Assembly: GCF_013042245.1 (NCBI RefSeq)
Contig: NZ_JABDQL010000068.1
Coordinates: 1-37,276 of the forward strand
Length of the DNA: 37,276 nt
Source: Winogradskyella sp.
GTDB lineage: Bacteria > Bacteroidota > Bacteroidia > Flavobacteriales > Flavobacteriaceae
Reading direction: 5' to 3'
Below are positions 16,823-25,677 of this stretch, piece by piece. The notes beneath the pieces are model-generated. The model ran no database searches. It worked only from the letters and a program-made list of their open reading frames with translations, and was not told the origin of the DNA. Within the stretch, counting starts at the first letter, position 1, and each line of letters begins with the position of its first letter. A program made the position numbers and the translations under genes.

Positions 16823-17926
16823 ATGAAAAAAACGATTTTAAGAGTTGCTGTAATGGCGCTTCTTTTTGCGGGTTGTAGTGATGACAACAATAATCTAGAA
16901 CAAGAACAAGCAAAAGTAGACATGAGTGACTTCTATTTATACACAGATGCTACAGAAGACGGTACTAATACTAGAGCTGTAAATGGAAAAAAGTGTAATT
17001 CAATGACCGTACTTAATCGTCGATTGAATGAAAACCCTGGACTTTATCAAAAAATGTATAATATCGAATTGCATTCTAGACAGTTCATAGCTAATCTTAG
17101 ACCTCCGGGAGGCAATGGTAACGGTAATGGCGGAGGACCAGGAGGAGATAACGGAGGCGGAGACCCCGTTGATGATGGCTTAGGTATTGTAACCATTCCT
17201 GTTTATGTACATGTTTTATACAATACAAATACTGAAAACATTAGTGACTCACAAATTCAGTCACAAATAGATGTTTTGAATGAAGATTTTAGAAAAACTA
17301 ATAATGATGCCAGTCTAGTTCCTTCTGAATTTGCACCTGTAGCAACAGATACTGAAATTGAATTTACACTAGCTGGAATTACAAGAAAACAATCATCTAT
17401 TACAGATTGGGGAACTAGTGATAATATGAAATCTTCTTCTTCTGGGGGTATTAACCCTATTACTCCAGAAACACATTTAAATATTTGGGTCGTAAACAAA
17501 ATGTCTTATCGAAATTATACGGTATTTGGTTTTGCACAATTTCCTGGCGATGATCCATCTACTGATGGCGTAGTAGTTGCTCATCCTTATTTTGGGAATA
17601 CAGGAACGGCAGGAAGTGTTTTTCCTGAAATTAATCTTGGAAGAACCGCAACTCATGAAGTCGGGCATTATTTAAATCTTCGCCATATATGGGGAGATGG
17701 AAGATGCAACCGTGATGATTTTGTGTATGACACGCCAAAATCTGATCGCTCAAATCAAGGCTGTCCCTCATACCCTACAGAGCATTGTAGAAGTAACGAT
17801 ATGACTATGAACTATATGGACTATACAAATGATAGTTGTATGTATATGTTTAGTGATGGTCAAAAAGAGAGAATGCGGGCTGTGTTTGCTCCAGGCGGAC
17901 CAAGAGCATCCATAGTCGGAAACTAA
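16823..17926 (+). CDS. M43 (pappalysin-like) zinc metalloprotease lipoprotein
   Basis: The 367-residue protein has a lipoprotein signal ending LFAGC (Cys18), then CSDDN, an acidic stretch typical of surface lipoproteins. A Gly/Asn-rich linker at about residues 94-112 precedes the catalytic domain. The zinc site is HEVGHYLNLRH, with His278, Glu279, His282 and His288. The Met-turn region is MNYMDYTNDSCMYMF. These define metzincin family M43 (MEROPS). It probably cleaves proteins at the cell surface or outside it. There is no C-terminal type IX sorting domain. It is flanked by terminators on both sides, so it is a separate unit inserted between sufS and sufE. Confidence 0.93.
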   Translation: MKKTILRVAVMALLFAGCSDDNNNLEQEQAKVDMSDFYLYTDATEDGTNTRAVNGKKCNSMTVLNRRLNENPGLYQKMYNIELHSRQFIANLRPPGGNGNGNGGGPGGDNGGGDPVDDGLGIVTIPVYVHVLYNTNTENISDSQIQSQIDVLNEDFRKTNNDASLVPSEFAPVATDTEIEFTLAGITRKQSSITDWGTSDNMKSSSSGGINPITPETHLNIWVVNKMSYRNYTVFGFAQFPGDDPSTDGVVVAHPYFGNTGTAGSVFPEINLGRTATHEVGHYLNLRHIWGDGRCNRDDFVYDTPKSDRSNQGCPSYPTEHCRSNDMTMNYMDYTNDSCMYMFSDGQKERMRAVFAPGGPRASIVGN

Positions 17927-17949
17927 AAAACACTAAAAGCATTAATTTT

Positions 17950-17980
17950 AAAGGAGTTTCTTTGAGAAGCTCCTTTTTTT
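17950..17980 (+). terminator. Rho-independent terminator after the M43 metalloprotease gene
   Basis: A 12-bp stem (17950-17961 with 17965-17976, one G-U pair, TTG loop) is followed by a run of T to 17980. It lies 23 bases after the stop codon. Confidence 0.88.
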
Positions 17981-18022
17981 GGCATCAAAAATGTAGCTTA
18001 CACATTATAAAATACCAAGATT

Positions 18023-18541
18023 ATGAAATTTTTATTCAGTTTAGCGACACTATTCTTTTTAACAGGCTCTTGCAATTCGCAAAAAGAAACAACTACAAAC
18101 AGTAATAAATCTAATACACAATCCATTAAAGAACAACAAATGGTAACAGATAAGCAAAAGGCTATTGGTCAAAACTATGATGTAGCAGTTATATATGAAG
18201 CTAGGTCTAGAGGTTCTGCAAAGTATATCTATGTCTCCAAAGTCAAGATTATGTTGTCACAAGATCTTAGTTTGCAAAAAATGGATGAATATCCCTGTAA
18301 TGCAAAAGATTGGGAAGAAGTGAAGAAACTCCTAGACGATATTGAAAGAAAAGCATTTCAAAATTTAAAAGCACCCACAGACAAGAGGCTCTATGATGGT
18401 GCAGCACATACAACCCTGTCTATAAAACAAGGTGACGTTATATACATGACGCCAAGTTTTGATGCGGGTTTTCCGCCAAAAGAAATTGAAGAACTCGTTA
18501 ATAAAGTGTTAGCATTAGCAGAGAAAGTAAAAAAACAGTAG
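18023..18541 (+). CDS. Lipoprotein of unknown function upstream of sufE
   Basis: The 172-residue protein has a lipoprotein signal ending LTGSC (Cys17) and a Ser/Thr/Asn-rich low-complexity stretch to about residue 40. The folded part follows, from QNYDVAVIYEARSRGSAKYIYV through a central amphipathic helix to a final charged helix. I do not recognise a family. A GAAHTTLSI segment is the most distinctive motif. It lies 26 bases before the sufE start and appears to lead the second suf transcript. I saw no strong promoter match between the preceding terminator and this gene. Confidence 0.75.
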   Translation: MKFLFSLATLFFLTGSCNSQKETTTNSNKSNTQSIKEQQMVTDKQKAIGQNYDVAVIYEARSRGSAKYIYVSKVKIMLSQDLSLQKMDEYPCNAKDWEEVKKLLDDIERKAFQNLKAPTDKRLYDGAAHTTLSIKQGDVIYMTPSFDAGFPPKEIEELVNKVLALAEKVKKQ

Positions 18542-18567
18542 TAATTTTGTTTTTTAAAGATGTTACA

Positions 18568-18990
18568 ATGACGATTGAAAATATACAAAACGCGATTATT
18601 GACGAATTCTCAATGTTTGAAGATTGGGAAGAACGCTATCAATACATGATTGACTTAGGTAAAACGCTACCTCTTATAGAAGAGCAATATAAAACCGATG
18701 ATAATATCATAAAAGGTTGCCAAAGTAAGGTCTGGGTACATGCCAATATGAGCAATGATAAAGTAGAATTTACAGCTGATAGTGATGCCATTATCACAAA
18801 AGGAATCATTGCTATACTTATAAGAGCCTTTTCAAATCAACATCCAAAAGATATTATTGTGGCTAATACTGATTTTATTGATAAAATTGGGCTTAAAGAA
18901 CATTTATCGCCGACGAGAGCAAATGGTCTTGTAAGTATGATAAAGCAGCTAAAAATGTATGCTATAGCATACCAAACACAATTAAACTAA
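18568..18990 (+). CDS. sufE: Sulfur acceptor SufE
   Basis: SufE receives persulfide sulfur from SufS and delivers it to SufB. I start it at the ATG at 18568, giving 140 residues beginning MTIENIQNAI, the normal SufE length. A TTG seven codons upstream is less likely. The acceptor is Cys51 in the GCQSKVWV motif. It is followed one base later by the SufT-like gene. Confidence 0.95.
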   Translation: MTIENIQNAIIDEFSMFEDWEERYQYMIDLGKTLPLIEEQYKTDDNIIKGCQSKVWVHANMSNDKVEFTADSDAIITKGIIAILIRAFSNQHPKDIIVANTDFIDKIGLKEHLSPTRANGLVSMIKQLKMYAIAYQTQLN

Positions 18991-18991
18991 A

Positions 18992-19318
18992 ATGAGCGAA
19001 ACAACTATAGATACAGCAGCTCTTGGCGATAAAATCGTCAAAGTTGTAAAAACGATATATGACCCAGAAATCCCTGTGGATATTTATGAGTTGGGTTTAA
19101 TTTACGATGTATTTGTAAATGAAAATTTTGATGTAAAAATATTAATGACTTTAACATCACCTAATTGCCCTGTTGCAGAAACTTTACCGCTTGAGGTTGA
19201 AGAAAAAGTAAAGTCTATCAACGAAGTTAAAGATGCTGAAGTAGAAATTACTTTTGACCCACCTTGGTCACAAGACCTTATGAGTGAAGAAGCTAAGTTA
19301 GAATTAGGTATGCTATAA
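18992..19318 (+). CDS. MIP18/DUF59 family Fe-S assembly protein (SufT-like)
   Basis: A 108-residue DUF59 protein. The motif YDPEIPVDIYELGLIYDV near residues 27-44 and Cys59 in SPNCPVAE are characteristic. Such proteins help mature Fe-S proteins, as SufT, PaaD-like or MIP18 family members. It sits between sufE and a DUF2480 gene and its stop overlaps the next start by one base (TAATG). It is probably a maturation or transfer factor of the SUF pathway. Confidence 0.9.
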   Translation: MSETTIDTAALGDKIVKVVKTIYDPEIPVDIYELGLIYDVFVNENFDVKILMTLTSPNCPVAETLPLEVEEKVKSINEVKDAEVEITFDPPWSQDLMSEEAKLELGML

Positions 19319-19827
19319 TGGCTAAAGAAATTATAAATAGGGTTGCCAATAGTAAATTAAAAGTCATTGACTTAGAAGACTTTTATCCAAACGGCAAACG
19401 TATCGCTTTTGATATTAAAGACTGGTTGTTAGAAGGTCTTGTACTACGAGAAAAAGAGTTTAGAAATCATGTTTCAGAACACAATTGGTCGCAATATCAA
19501 GATTCTTATGTGGCTTTGTATTGCTCATCAGATGCTATTGTGCCCGATTGGGCCTATATGTTGATTTCTATTCAACTTCAAGATATTGCGAAACTTACAG
19601 TTATTGGTAATTTAGAGCACTTAGAATCTATTATTTATACTCAGATTATTTCAGAATTAGACATTTCGGATTACAATGATGCACCAGTAATTATAAAAGG
19701 TTGTTCTCATAAACCTGTACCTGCAAATGCACTTGTTCTCCTTTCACAAATATTAAAACCTGTTGCCAAATCCATACTATTTGGTGAAGCTTGTTCTTCG
19801 GTACCACTCTATAAAAGAAAAAAATAG
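19318..19827 (+). CDS. DUF2480 family protein
   Basis: The 169-residue cytoplasmic protein matches the Bacteroidota family DUF2480. Key segments are DLEDFYPNGKRIAFDIKDWL, an LYCSSDAIVPDWAYMLI segment and KGCSHKPVPANALV. Conserved cysteines at CSS, GCSH and EACSS could bind metal or a cluster, which is inference. It is translationally coupled to the SufT-like gene, so a role in Fe-S assembly or its control is plausible. No function is known to me. Confidence 0.85.
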   Translation: MAKEIINRVANSKLKVIDLEDFYPNGKRIAFDIKDWLLEGLVLREKEFRNHVSEHNWSQYQDSYVALYCSSDAIVPDWAYMLISIQLQDIAKLTVIGNLEHLESIIYTQIISELDISDYNDAPVIIKGCSHKPVPANALVLLSQILKPVAKSILFGEACSSVPLYKRKK

Positions 19828-19830
19828 AAG

Positions 19831-19859
19831 TTCACTTTTTTTTCCATTTATTATATTTG
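19831..19859 (+). promoter_or_regulatory. Candidate promoter of the DUF3078 gene
   Basis: TTC (near-consensus -33), 18 bases, then TATATTTG (19852-19859), an exact -7 box. It lies 27 bases before the start codon. Confidence 0.5.
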
Positions 19860-19886
19860 CACATCAATCCATAAAACTTTAAACAA

Positions 19887-20822
19887 ATGAAAACTAAATT
19901 TATTTTATCATTACTCATGGTATTTGCTATTAGCCTTGGTTACTCCCAAACAAAAGAAGACTTACAGAAACAAAAAGCAGAGAAACAAGCTGAAGCTGAC
20001 AAATATCAAGGAGAAGCTGATGCGTTACAAGCACAAATAGACGCTTTACCTGGATGGAGAACTGGAGTTTTTGGTACCATTGGTGGTAGCTTATCCAACT
20101 TTAGTAATTGGTATGCTCAAGGTGCACCAAATAATTCATCAGGAAATATTGGCTTTACAGTAAATGGCTTTGCTAATAAATTAGAGGATAAGTATTTCTG
20201 GAGAAATAGTTTAAACCTGAATCTTAATTGGACAAAACTAGATAATAAGGACAATCCTTTAGATAGTGATGATTTTGAGCCTACAACTGATGTATTTAAC
20301 ATTACTTCTTTATACGGTAGAAAATTAAGCGATAAATGGGCAGCATCTGGTTTGCTAGAATATAGAACAACTTTATTAAATAACTTTAATGACCCAGGAT
20401 ACTTAGATTTGGGTGTTGGTTTTACTTGGACACCAATTACAGATTTAGTTGTTGTAATCCATCCTTTAAACTACAATTTTGTTTTTGCTGATGATGATAC
20501 AATTTTTAACTCGTCTTTAGGTGCAAAAATAGTTGCAGACTATACAAGACAATTAGGTAAAGTTAATTTTAAAACAAATTTATCTGCTTTTGCTAGTTAT
20601 GAAAGTAGTGACTTGTCTAACTGGACTTGGATTAATTCATTTAGCTACACCTTATGGAAAGGTATTGGTGTAGGTTTTGATTTTGGATTACGTAGTAACC
20701 ATCAAGAAGCTGTAAATTTTGCTAGAAATCTAGCTCCAGTTCCAAATCCTGAGGCAACCTTTGATAATGTTGATAACGATTTACAGTCTTATTATACAAT
20801 TGGTTTAAGTTATAATTTCTAA
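19887..20822 (+). CDS. DUF3078 outer-membrane beta-barrel-like protein
   Basis: The 311-residue protein has a signal peptide cleaved after GYS (about residue 20). A short coiled coil rich in Lys, Gln, Glu and Ala spans about residues 22-50. A GWRTGVFGTIGGSLSNFSNW segment and a series of alternating strands follow, ending in aromatic YTIGLSYNF. The C-terminal Phe and strand pattern indicate an outer-membrane beta-barrel. The family is DUF3078, common in Bacteroidota and of unknown role. It has its own promoter and a strong terminator, so it is probably monocistronic. Confidence 0.88.
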   Translation: MKTKFILSLLMVFAISLGYSQTKEDLQKQKAEKQAEADKYQGEADALQAQIDALPGWRTGVFGTIGGSLSNFSNWYAQGAPNNSSGNIGFTVNGFANKLEDKYFWRNSLNLNLNWTKLDNKDNPLDSDDFEPTTDVFNITSLYGRKLSDKWAASGLLEYRTTLLNNFNDPGYLDLGVGFTWTPITDLVVVIHPLNYNFVFADDDTIFNSSLGAKIVADYTRQLGKVNFKTNLSAFASYESSDLSNWTWINSFSYTLWKGIGVGFDFGLRSNHQEAVNFARNLAPVPNPEATFDNVDNDLQSYYTIGLSYNF

Positions 20823-20835
20823 GAAAATTAAAAAC

Positions 20836-20873
20836 AATAAAAGAGGCGTCTTAATTAAGACGCCTCTTTTATT
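20836..20873. terminator. Bidirectional terminator between the DUF3078 gene and hflX
   Basis: A 38-bp perfect palindrome (arm core AAAAGAGGCGTCTTAA) flanked by A and T runs can terminate transcription in both directions. Its last base is the first base of the reversed hflX stop codon, so hflX termination overlaps its own coding end. Confidence 0.9.
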
Positions 20874-22084
20874 TACTCTATATCCTCTACATCTGGATAC
20901 AAAAAGTGATTATAAGGAAAACGCGTCACATGAATTTCACGGACTTCTTTATACACACGTTTTTTAAAATCGTCCAAGTTTTCTTTGTTTAATGCCGAAA
21001 TGAATAAAGCATTATCGCCAATTTTAGACATCCACGTCTGTTTCCACTCCTGGATAGAGTAATTAGCTTTTGTACGCTCAACTATTAAATCTTCTTCATC
21101 ATAAGGTTCTGCTTGGTAAGCATCAATTTTATTAAAAACCATTATAGTGGGCTTGTCCTTACTTTCAATTTCGTCTAAGATTTGGTTTACAGACTCTATA
21201 TGTTCTTCAAAATTTGAGTGTGATATATCAACCACATGCAATAACAAATCTGCTTCTCTAACTTCATCTAGCGTACTTTTAAAAGATTCTACCAGTTGTG
21301 TTGGTAGCTTTCTGATAAAACCAACAGTGTCACTTATAAGAAATGGCAAATTGCCAATGACCACCTTGCGAACTGTAGTGTCTAGTGTAGCAAAAAGTTT
21401 GTTTTCTGCAAATACTTTAGACTTACTAATAACATTCATCAAAGTAGATTTCCCAACATTGGTATAGCCTACTAATGCTACACGTACTAGTTTTCCACGA
21501 TTACCGCGTTGAACCGCCATTTGCTTATCAATAGTTTTTATTTTTGCTTTTAATAGCGAAATTTTATCACGTACAATACGTCTATCTGTTTCAATTTCTG
21601 TTTCTCCAGGACCACGCATACCAATACCTCCTTTTTGTCTTTCAAGGTGTGTCCACATTCCCTTTAATCGTGGTAATAAGTATTGACACTGGGCTAATTC
21701 TACCTGGGTTCTTGCATAACTAGTTTGTGCACGTTGAGCAAAGATATCGAGTATAAGATTTGTTCTGTCTAAAATTTTACAATTAAGGATTTTACTAATG
21801 TTACGCTCTTGTGCAGGCGATAGTTCGTCATCAAAAATCACAGTGCCAATGTCGTTTTTTTTTACAAATTCCTGTACATCATTCATCTTACCACTACCAA
21901 TAAAGGTTTTGGGATTGGGCATGTCTAACTTTTGAGTAAATCGTTTAATAACATCACCACCAGCTGTATAGGTTAAAAACTCTAACTCATCCAAGTATTC
22001 TTTGGAGGTTTCTTCATCTTGTTCCTTGGTAACAATTCCTATAAGTACAACCTTCTCGAGGTCAATGTCTTTTTTTTCTAGCAT
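20873..22084 (-). CDS. hflX: GTPase HflX
   Basis: HflX is a ribosome-associated GTPase that splits stalled or hibernating 70S ribosomes. I start it at 22084 (MLEKKDIDLEKVVL), giving 403 residues; 29 extra residues upstream look non-coding. The N-terminal domain includes the GSGKMNDV and FDDELSPAQERN segments. The GRGPGETEIETDRR-type linker is present here as MRGPGETEIETDRR. The G domain has the P-loop GYTNVGKST (Lys212), the DTVGFIRKLP G3 motif and NKID. The stop lies inside the bidirectional terminator. It is divergent from the endonuclease-family gene, with a TAAATTTG box (22100-22107, minus strand) upstream. Confidence 0.96.
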   Translation of the reverse strand: MLEKKDIDLEKVVLIGIVTKEQDEETSKEYLDELEFLTYTAGGDVIKRFTQKLDMPNPKTFIGSGKMNDVQEFVKKNDIGTVIFDDELSPAQERNISKILNCKILDRTNLILDIFAQRAQTSYARTQVELAQCQYLLPRLKGMWTHLERQKGGIGMRGPGETEIETDRRIVRDKISLLKAKIKTIDKQMAVQRGNRGKLVRVALVGYTNVGKSTLMNVISKSKVFAENKLFATLDTTVRKVVIGNLPFLISDTVGFIRKLPTQLVESFKSTLDEVREADLLLHVVDISHSNFEEHIESVNQILDEIESKDKPTIMVFNKIDAYQAEPYDEEDLIVERTKANYSIQEWKQTWMSKIGDNALFISALNKENLDDFKKRVYKEVREIHVTRFPYNHFLYPDVEDIE

Positions 22085-22156
22085 AAATAATTCAAAGTAC
22101 AAATTTAGACAATTGTGCCATACCACATTATCTATATTAATTATATCTTTAGCGGT

Positions 22157-23101
22157 ATGAGTCAAAAACACACCATTGCATTTTATAATATTGAAAATCT
22201 TTTTGATACAAAAGACGATGCCAATACTTATGACGACGACTTTTTACCACATTCAGCAAAACGATGGACAACAAAACGTTATCAAAATAAGCTCAGAAAG
22301 TTAGGACAAGTTATTACTCAAATTGGAGAAGACGATGTCGATTCTCCGCCAGCTATTGTGGGACTTGCTGAAGTCGAAAACAAGCAAGTAGTGCAAGATT
22401 TGATTGAAGGTAAATATCTAAGACATTATAACTACGATATTGTACATTACGATTCTTCTGATGAACGTGGAATCGATGTTGCGCTAATTTATAATACTGA
22501 TGTTTTTGAAGTCTCACATTCCGAACCATTCGCAGTATATCTCACAAAAGAAGATGGTAGCCGTGACTATACTAGAGACGTCTTATTAGTTTCAGGACGC
22601 TTAAATGATGAACAAACACACATTATTGTAAATCATTGGTCTTCTCGAAGACAAGGCGAAAAAGAGACAGAACACAAACGGCTAGCTGCTTCAGATACGG
22701 TTAATCGTGTTGTTGAAGTCTTAAACAAAAACTATGACAATCCAAAAATTATTGTTATGGGTGATTTTAACGATACACCTCAAAATAGAAGTCTCATTTC
22801 TTTAGAGGAAAAATCAAATCTATATAATCCGTTTAAAAAGATTTCTACACGAGATAAAGGCAGCTTAAACCATAATTTTGAGTGGCATTTATTTGATCAA
22901 ATTCTAATTTCAACCAATTTTTTTGACGCTACTTCTACAAAGTTCAATTTGAGTGAAGCCGATATTTATAACTCGCAGTTTTTAACACAATACCATGGAA
23001 AGTTTAAAGGTCAACCCTTTAGAACCTATGTTGGCAAACGTTACAAAGGTGGATATAGCGACCATTTTCCCGTATATATTGAGCTAAAGAAAGATAACTA
23101 A
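22157..23101 (+). CDS. Endonuclease/exonuclease/phosphatase family protein
   Basis: I start it at the ATG at 22157 (MSQKHTIAFYNIENLFDT), giving 314 residues. The metal-dependent EEP fold is shown by FYNIENLFDT, GLAEVENKQV (metal Glu), the NHWSSRR segment, MGDFNDTP and the closing YSDHFPVY (catalytic His). There is no signal peptide. The substrate could be nucleic acid or a phosphoester; the small-size branch is common in Flavobacteriaceae without assigned function. It is one base from the following porP-like gene, so the two are probably co-transcribed. Confidence 0.9.
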   Translation: MSQKHTIAFYNIENLFDTKDDANTYDDDFLPHSAKRWTTKRYQNKLRKLGQVITQIGEDDVDSPPAIVGLAEVENKQVVQDLIEGKYLRHYNYDIVHYDSSDERGIDVALIYNTDVFEVSHSEPFAVYLTKEDGSRDYTRDVLLVSGRLNDEQTHIIVNHWSSRRQGEKETEHKRLAASDTVNRVVEVLNKNYDNPKIIVMGDFNDTPQNRSLISLEEKSNLYNPFKKISTRDKGSLNHNFEWHLFDQILISTNFFDATSTKFNLSEADIYNSQFLTQYHGKFKGQPFRTYVGKRYKGGYSDHFPVYIELKKDN

Positions 23102-23102
23102 A

Positions 23103-24008
23103 ATGAAATATTTCTATTGTACAATACTGTGTTTATATGGCTTGTTTAGCTTCTCGCAACAAGACCCACAATACACGCAGTACATGTACAATATGCCAAT
23201 TATAAACCCTGCATATGTTGGAGCTACAGAGTATCTAAATCTTGGTCTTTTATACCGTGACCAATGGACAAAAATTGATGGTGCTCCACAAACGAGTACA
23301 TTTTTTGGAAACTTTAAACTCTCTGAAAATATGGGAGCTGGGCTTTCGGTTATTACCGACCAATTAGGACCCGTAAAAGAAACTAATATCTATGCGGATT
23401 TTGGTTATACTATAACTTTAAAAGATAATCATAAACTTTCTTTTGGTATAAAAGTAGGTGCTACTTTTCACGATATAGGCCTAAATAATCTTACTGTTTT
23501 TGACCCAAATGACCCATTCTTTAGTGAAAACATAAACAGTACAACACCAAATATTGGAGCAGGACTATTCTACTTTACCGAAAACTATTATGCTGGGGTT
23601 TCCATTCCTAACTTCTTAAATTCGGTGCATCTCAATGCCAATGGAAATAAACTTGGCTCAGAAACACAACACCTTTTTGTTACTGGCGGTTATGTTTTTG
23701 AATTGTCCGAAAACTTGAAATTAAAACCTTCGCTTTTAGTAAAATCTGCTTTTGAAGCACCAGTTTCTTTTGACTTAAACACTAACGTACTTTTATTTAA
23801 AAAACTAGAGTTAGGAGTTTCTTACCGAAATGACGATTCGTTTTCAGGTCTGGTAAATTTTGCTATTACCCAAGAGCTTAATATTGGCTATGCTTACGAT
23901 GCGGTGAGGTCAGATATTAGACAATTTGCACCGTCTTCACATGAAGTAATTATTAGATATAGTTTCGTAAAAAAATATAAACGTATTAAATCGCCTCGGT
24001 TCTTTTAG
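23103..24008 (+). CDS. PorP/SprF family type IX secretion-associated membrane protein
   Basis: The 301-residue protein has a signal peptide ending at FSFSQ and then the family hallmark QQDPQYTQYMYNMPIINPAY. A 14-strand-like barrel ends in the typical EVIIRYSF region. PorP/SprF proteins are outer-membrane partners of type IX secretion and anchor or guide specific cargo, often a large adhesin encoded next door. Here no adhesin is adjacent; the upstream neighbour is an endonuclease-family gene. Its stop abuts the stop of the convergent CYTH gene with no spacer. Confidence 0.92.
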   Translation: MKYFYCTILCLYGLFSFSQQDPQYTQYMYNMPIINPAYVGATEYLNLGLLYRDQWTKIDGAPQTSTFFGNFKLSENMGAGLSVITDQLGPVKETNIYADFGYTITLKDNHKLSFGIKVGATFHDIGLNNLTVFDPNDPFFSENINSTTPNIGAGLFYFTENYYAGVSIPNFLNSVHLNANGNKLGSETQHLFVTGGYVFELSENLKLKPSLLVKSAFEAPVSFDLNTNVLLFKKLELGVSYRNDDSFSGLVNFAITQELNIGYAYDAVRSDIRQFAPSSHEVIIRYSFVKKYKRIKSPRFF

Positions 24009-24476
24009 CTACCAGTCTTTAAAGGGTTGTTTACTCAAATTTGAGTTGTAATAGTTTACATTACCTGTGACTTCCTCACCTAACCAATCTGGTTTTTCAA
24101 AGGTTTCTGTTTCAGAATTTAGCTCCACTTCTGCTATAATCAATCCGTTGTTATCACCATAAAATTCATCAACTTCAAAGATATGGTTGCCTACTTTTAC
24201 TTCGTATCTTATTTTATCTATGATGCCTATCTCGCATAATTGCAAAAGTGACTCTGCCTCATCTACAGAAATCTGTTTCTCCCATTCAAAACGACTTAAT
24301 CCGTCTGAAGTTGACTTCCCTTTTACAGTCAAAACACCTTGATTTTTATTTAATCGAATTCTAACTGTACGTTCTGGATGACTATTTAAAAATCCTTGTT
24401 TTATATGATATAAATTAAATGCTTTGACTTTAAAAGCATCGGATTTTACTAAAAATTTTCGTTCTATTTCGGTCAT
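24009..24476 (-). CDS. CYTH domain protein
   Basis: The 155-residue protein has the CYTH signature ExExK at residues 3-7 (MTEIERKFLV), then VRIRLNKNQGVLTVKG and LIIAEVELNSE. The fold binds triphosphates in a tunnel. Members act as inorganic triphosphatases, thiamine triphosphatases or class IV adenylate cyclases; this small form most likely is a triphosphatase, though activity is not readable. It is divergent from dinB across only 21 bases. Confidence 0.9.
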   Translation of the reverse strand: MTEIERKFLVKSDAFKVKAFNLYHIKQGFLNSHPERTVRIRLNKNQGVLTVKGKSTSDGLSRFEWEKQISVDEAESLLQLCEIGIIDKIRYEVKVGNHIFEVDEFYGDNNGLIIAEVELNSETETFEKPDWLGEEVTGNVNYYNSNLSKQPFKDW

Positions 24477-24497
24477 AATATTGCCTAAATTTACAGT

Positions 24498-25607
24498 ATG
24501 CCAAACGATTTACCAATTCGGAAAATTATTCACGTTGATATGGATGCGTTTTACGCATCTGTAGAACAGTTAGACAATCCTGAATTGCGAGGAAAACCCA
24601 TTGCTGTTGGCGGTGGTGGAAAACGTGGTGTTATTAGCGCTGCAAGTTACGAGGCTAGAAAATTTGGTGTTAAGAGTGCTATGTCTGGACGTTTAGCAGA
24701 AAAACTATGTCCTGAATTGATTTTCGTAAGAACAAATTTTGACCGTTATAAAGAAGTGTCTCAAAAAATTAGAAAGATTTTTCACGAGTATACAGATTTA
24801 GTTGAGCCACTTTCTTTAGATGAAGCTTATTTAGATGTGACACAAAACAAAATAGGCATGCCAAGTGCATCAATCATAGCGCAAGAAATTAGGAAACGTA
24901 TTTTTGATGAAACTGGCTTAACAGCTTCCGCAGGCATTTCTATAAATAAATTTGTAGCTAAGGTTGCTAGTGACTACAACAAACCTAATGGACAAAAAAC
25001 TGTAAATCCAGAAGATGTGCTACAATTCTTAAAAGAATTAGATATACGGAAATTCTATGGCGTTGGTAAAGTCACTGCCGAAAAAATGTATCAAAAAGGG
25101 ATTTTTACTGGTAAGGATTTAAAATCAAAATCACTTGAATATTTAATTGAGAACTTTGGAAAATCGGGAAGCTACTACTATTACATTATTCGTGGCATTC
25201 ATGATAGCGTAGTAAAACCTAACCGCATCCGTAAATCACTTGCTGCAGAACGTACGTTTAGCGAAAATCTGTCTTCAGAAATTTTTATGCTTGAAAAAGT
25301 TGAACTTATTGCCGAAGAAGTTGCTCGCCGTTTAGCAAAGAGCAAAGTATCTGGAAAAACCATCACTTTAAAAATTAAATATAGTGATTTTACGCTTCAA
25401 ACCCGAAGTAAAACCTTACCCTATTTCGTTTGCGACAAGAGTATAATTCTTGAAACAGCAAAAGACTTATTGTATCAAGACAAACTGAATAATTCCGTCA
25501 GACTTTTAGGGATTTCGTTATCAAATTTAAATACAGAAGATGCTAAAAAGAAACCTGAAAAAAAGTTTGAAAATCCGATTAGCGTTCAATTGAAATTTGA
25601 ATTTTAA
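24498..25607 (+). CDS. dinB: DNA polymerase IV (Y-family translesion polymerase)
   Basis: DinB copies past damaged bases. The 369-residue protein has the catalytic motifs HVDMDAFYASVE (Asp14) and SLDEAYLDVT (Asp108, Glu109), the palm and thumb with a FYGVGKVTAEKMY helix-hairpin-helix, and the little-finger domain. The last six residues QLKFEF resemble a beta-clamp binding motif, so the clamp link is kept. A TAAATTTA box (24486-24493) ends four bases before the start codon, so expression may be almost leaderless. No LexA-type palindrome was seen. Confidence 0.96.
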   Translation: MPNDLPIRKIIHVDMDAFYASVEQLDNPELRGKPIAVGGGGKRGVISAASYEARKFGVKSAMSGRLAEKLCPELIFVRTNFDRYKEVSQKIRKIFHEYTDLVEPLSLDEAYLDVTQNKIGMPSASIIAQEIRKRIFDETGLTASAGISINKFVAKVASDYNKPNGQKTVNPEDVLQFLKELDIRKFYGVGKVTAEKMYQKGIFTGKDLKSKSLEYLIENFGKSGSYYYYIIRGIHDSVVKPNRIRKSLAAERTFSENLSSEIFMLEKVELIAEEVARRLAKSKVSGKTITLKIKYSDFTLQTRSKTLPYFVCDKSIILETAKDLLYQDKLNNSVRLLGISLSNLNTEDAKKKPEKKFENPISVQLKFEF

Positions 25608-25677
25608 TTAGATTTAACATTTTATGATTTCTGCATCAGTCAACTTAATCAATACAGAAGTGACTTGTAAATTATTT

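Noticed and set aside
21147-21467. Plus-strand open frame inside hflX
   Set aside because: It is the complement of the conserved GTPase domain with Ser-rich shadow translation.
22085-22171. N-terminal extension of hflX from an upstream ATG
   Set aside because: The added residues look non-coding, would overlap the divergent gene's start, and give a length above family norm.
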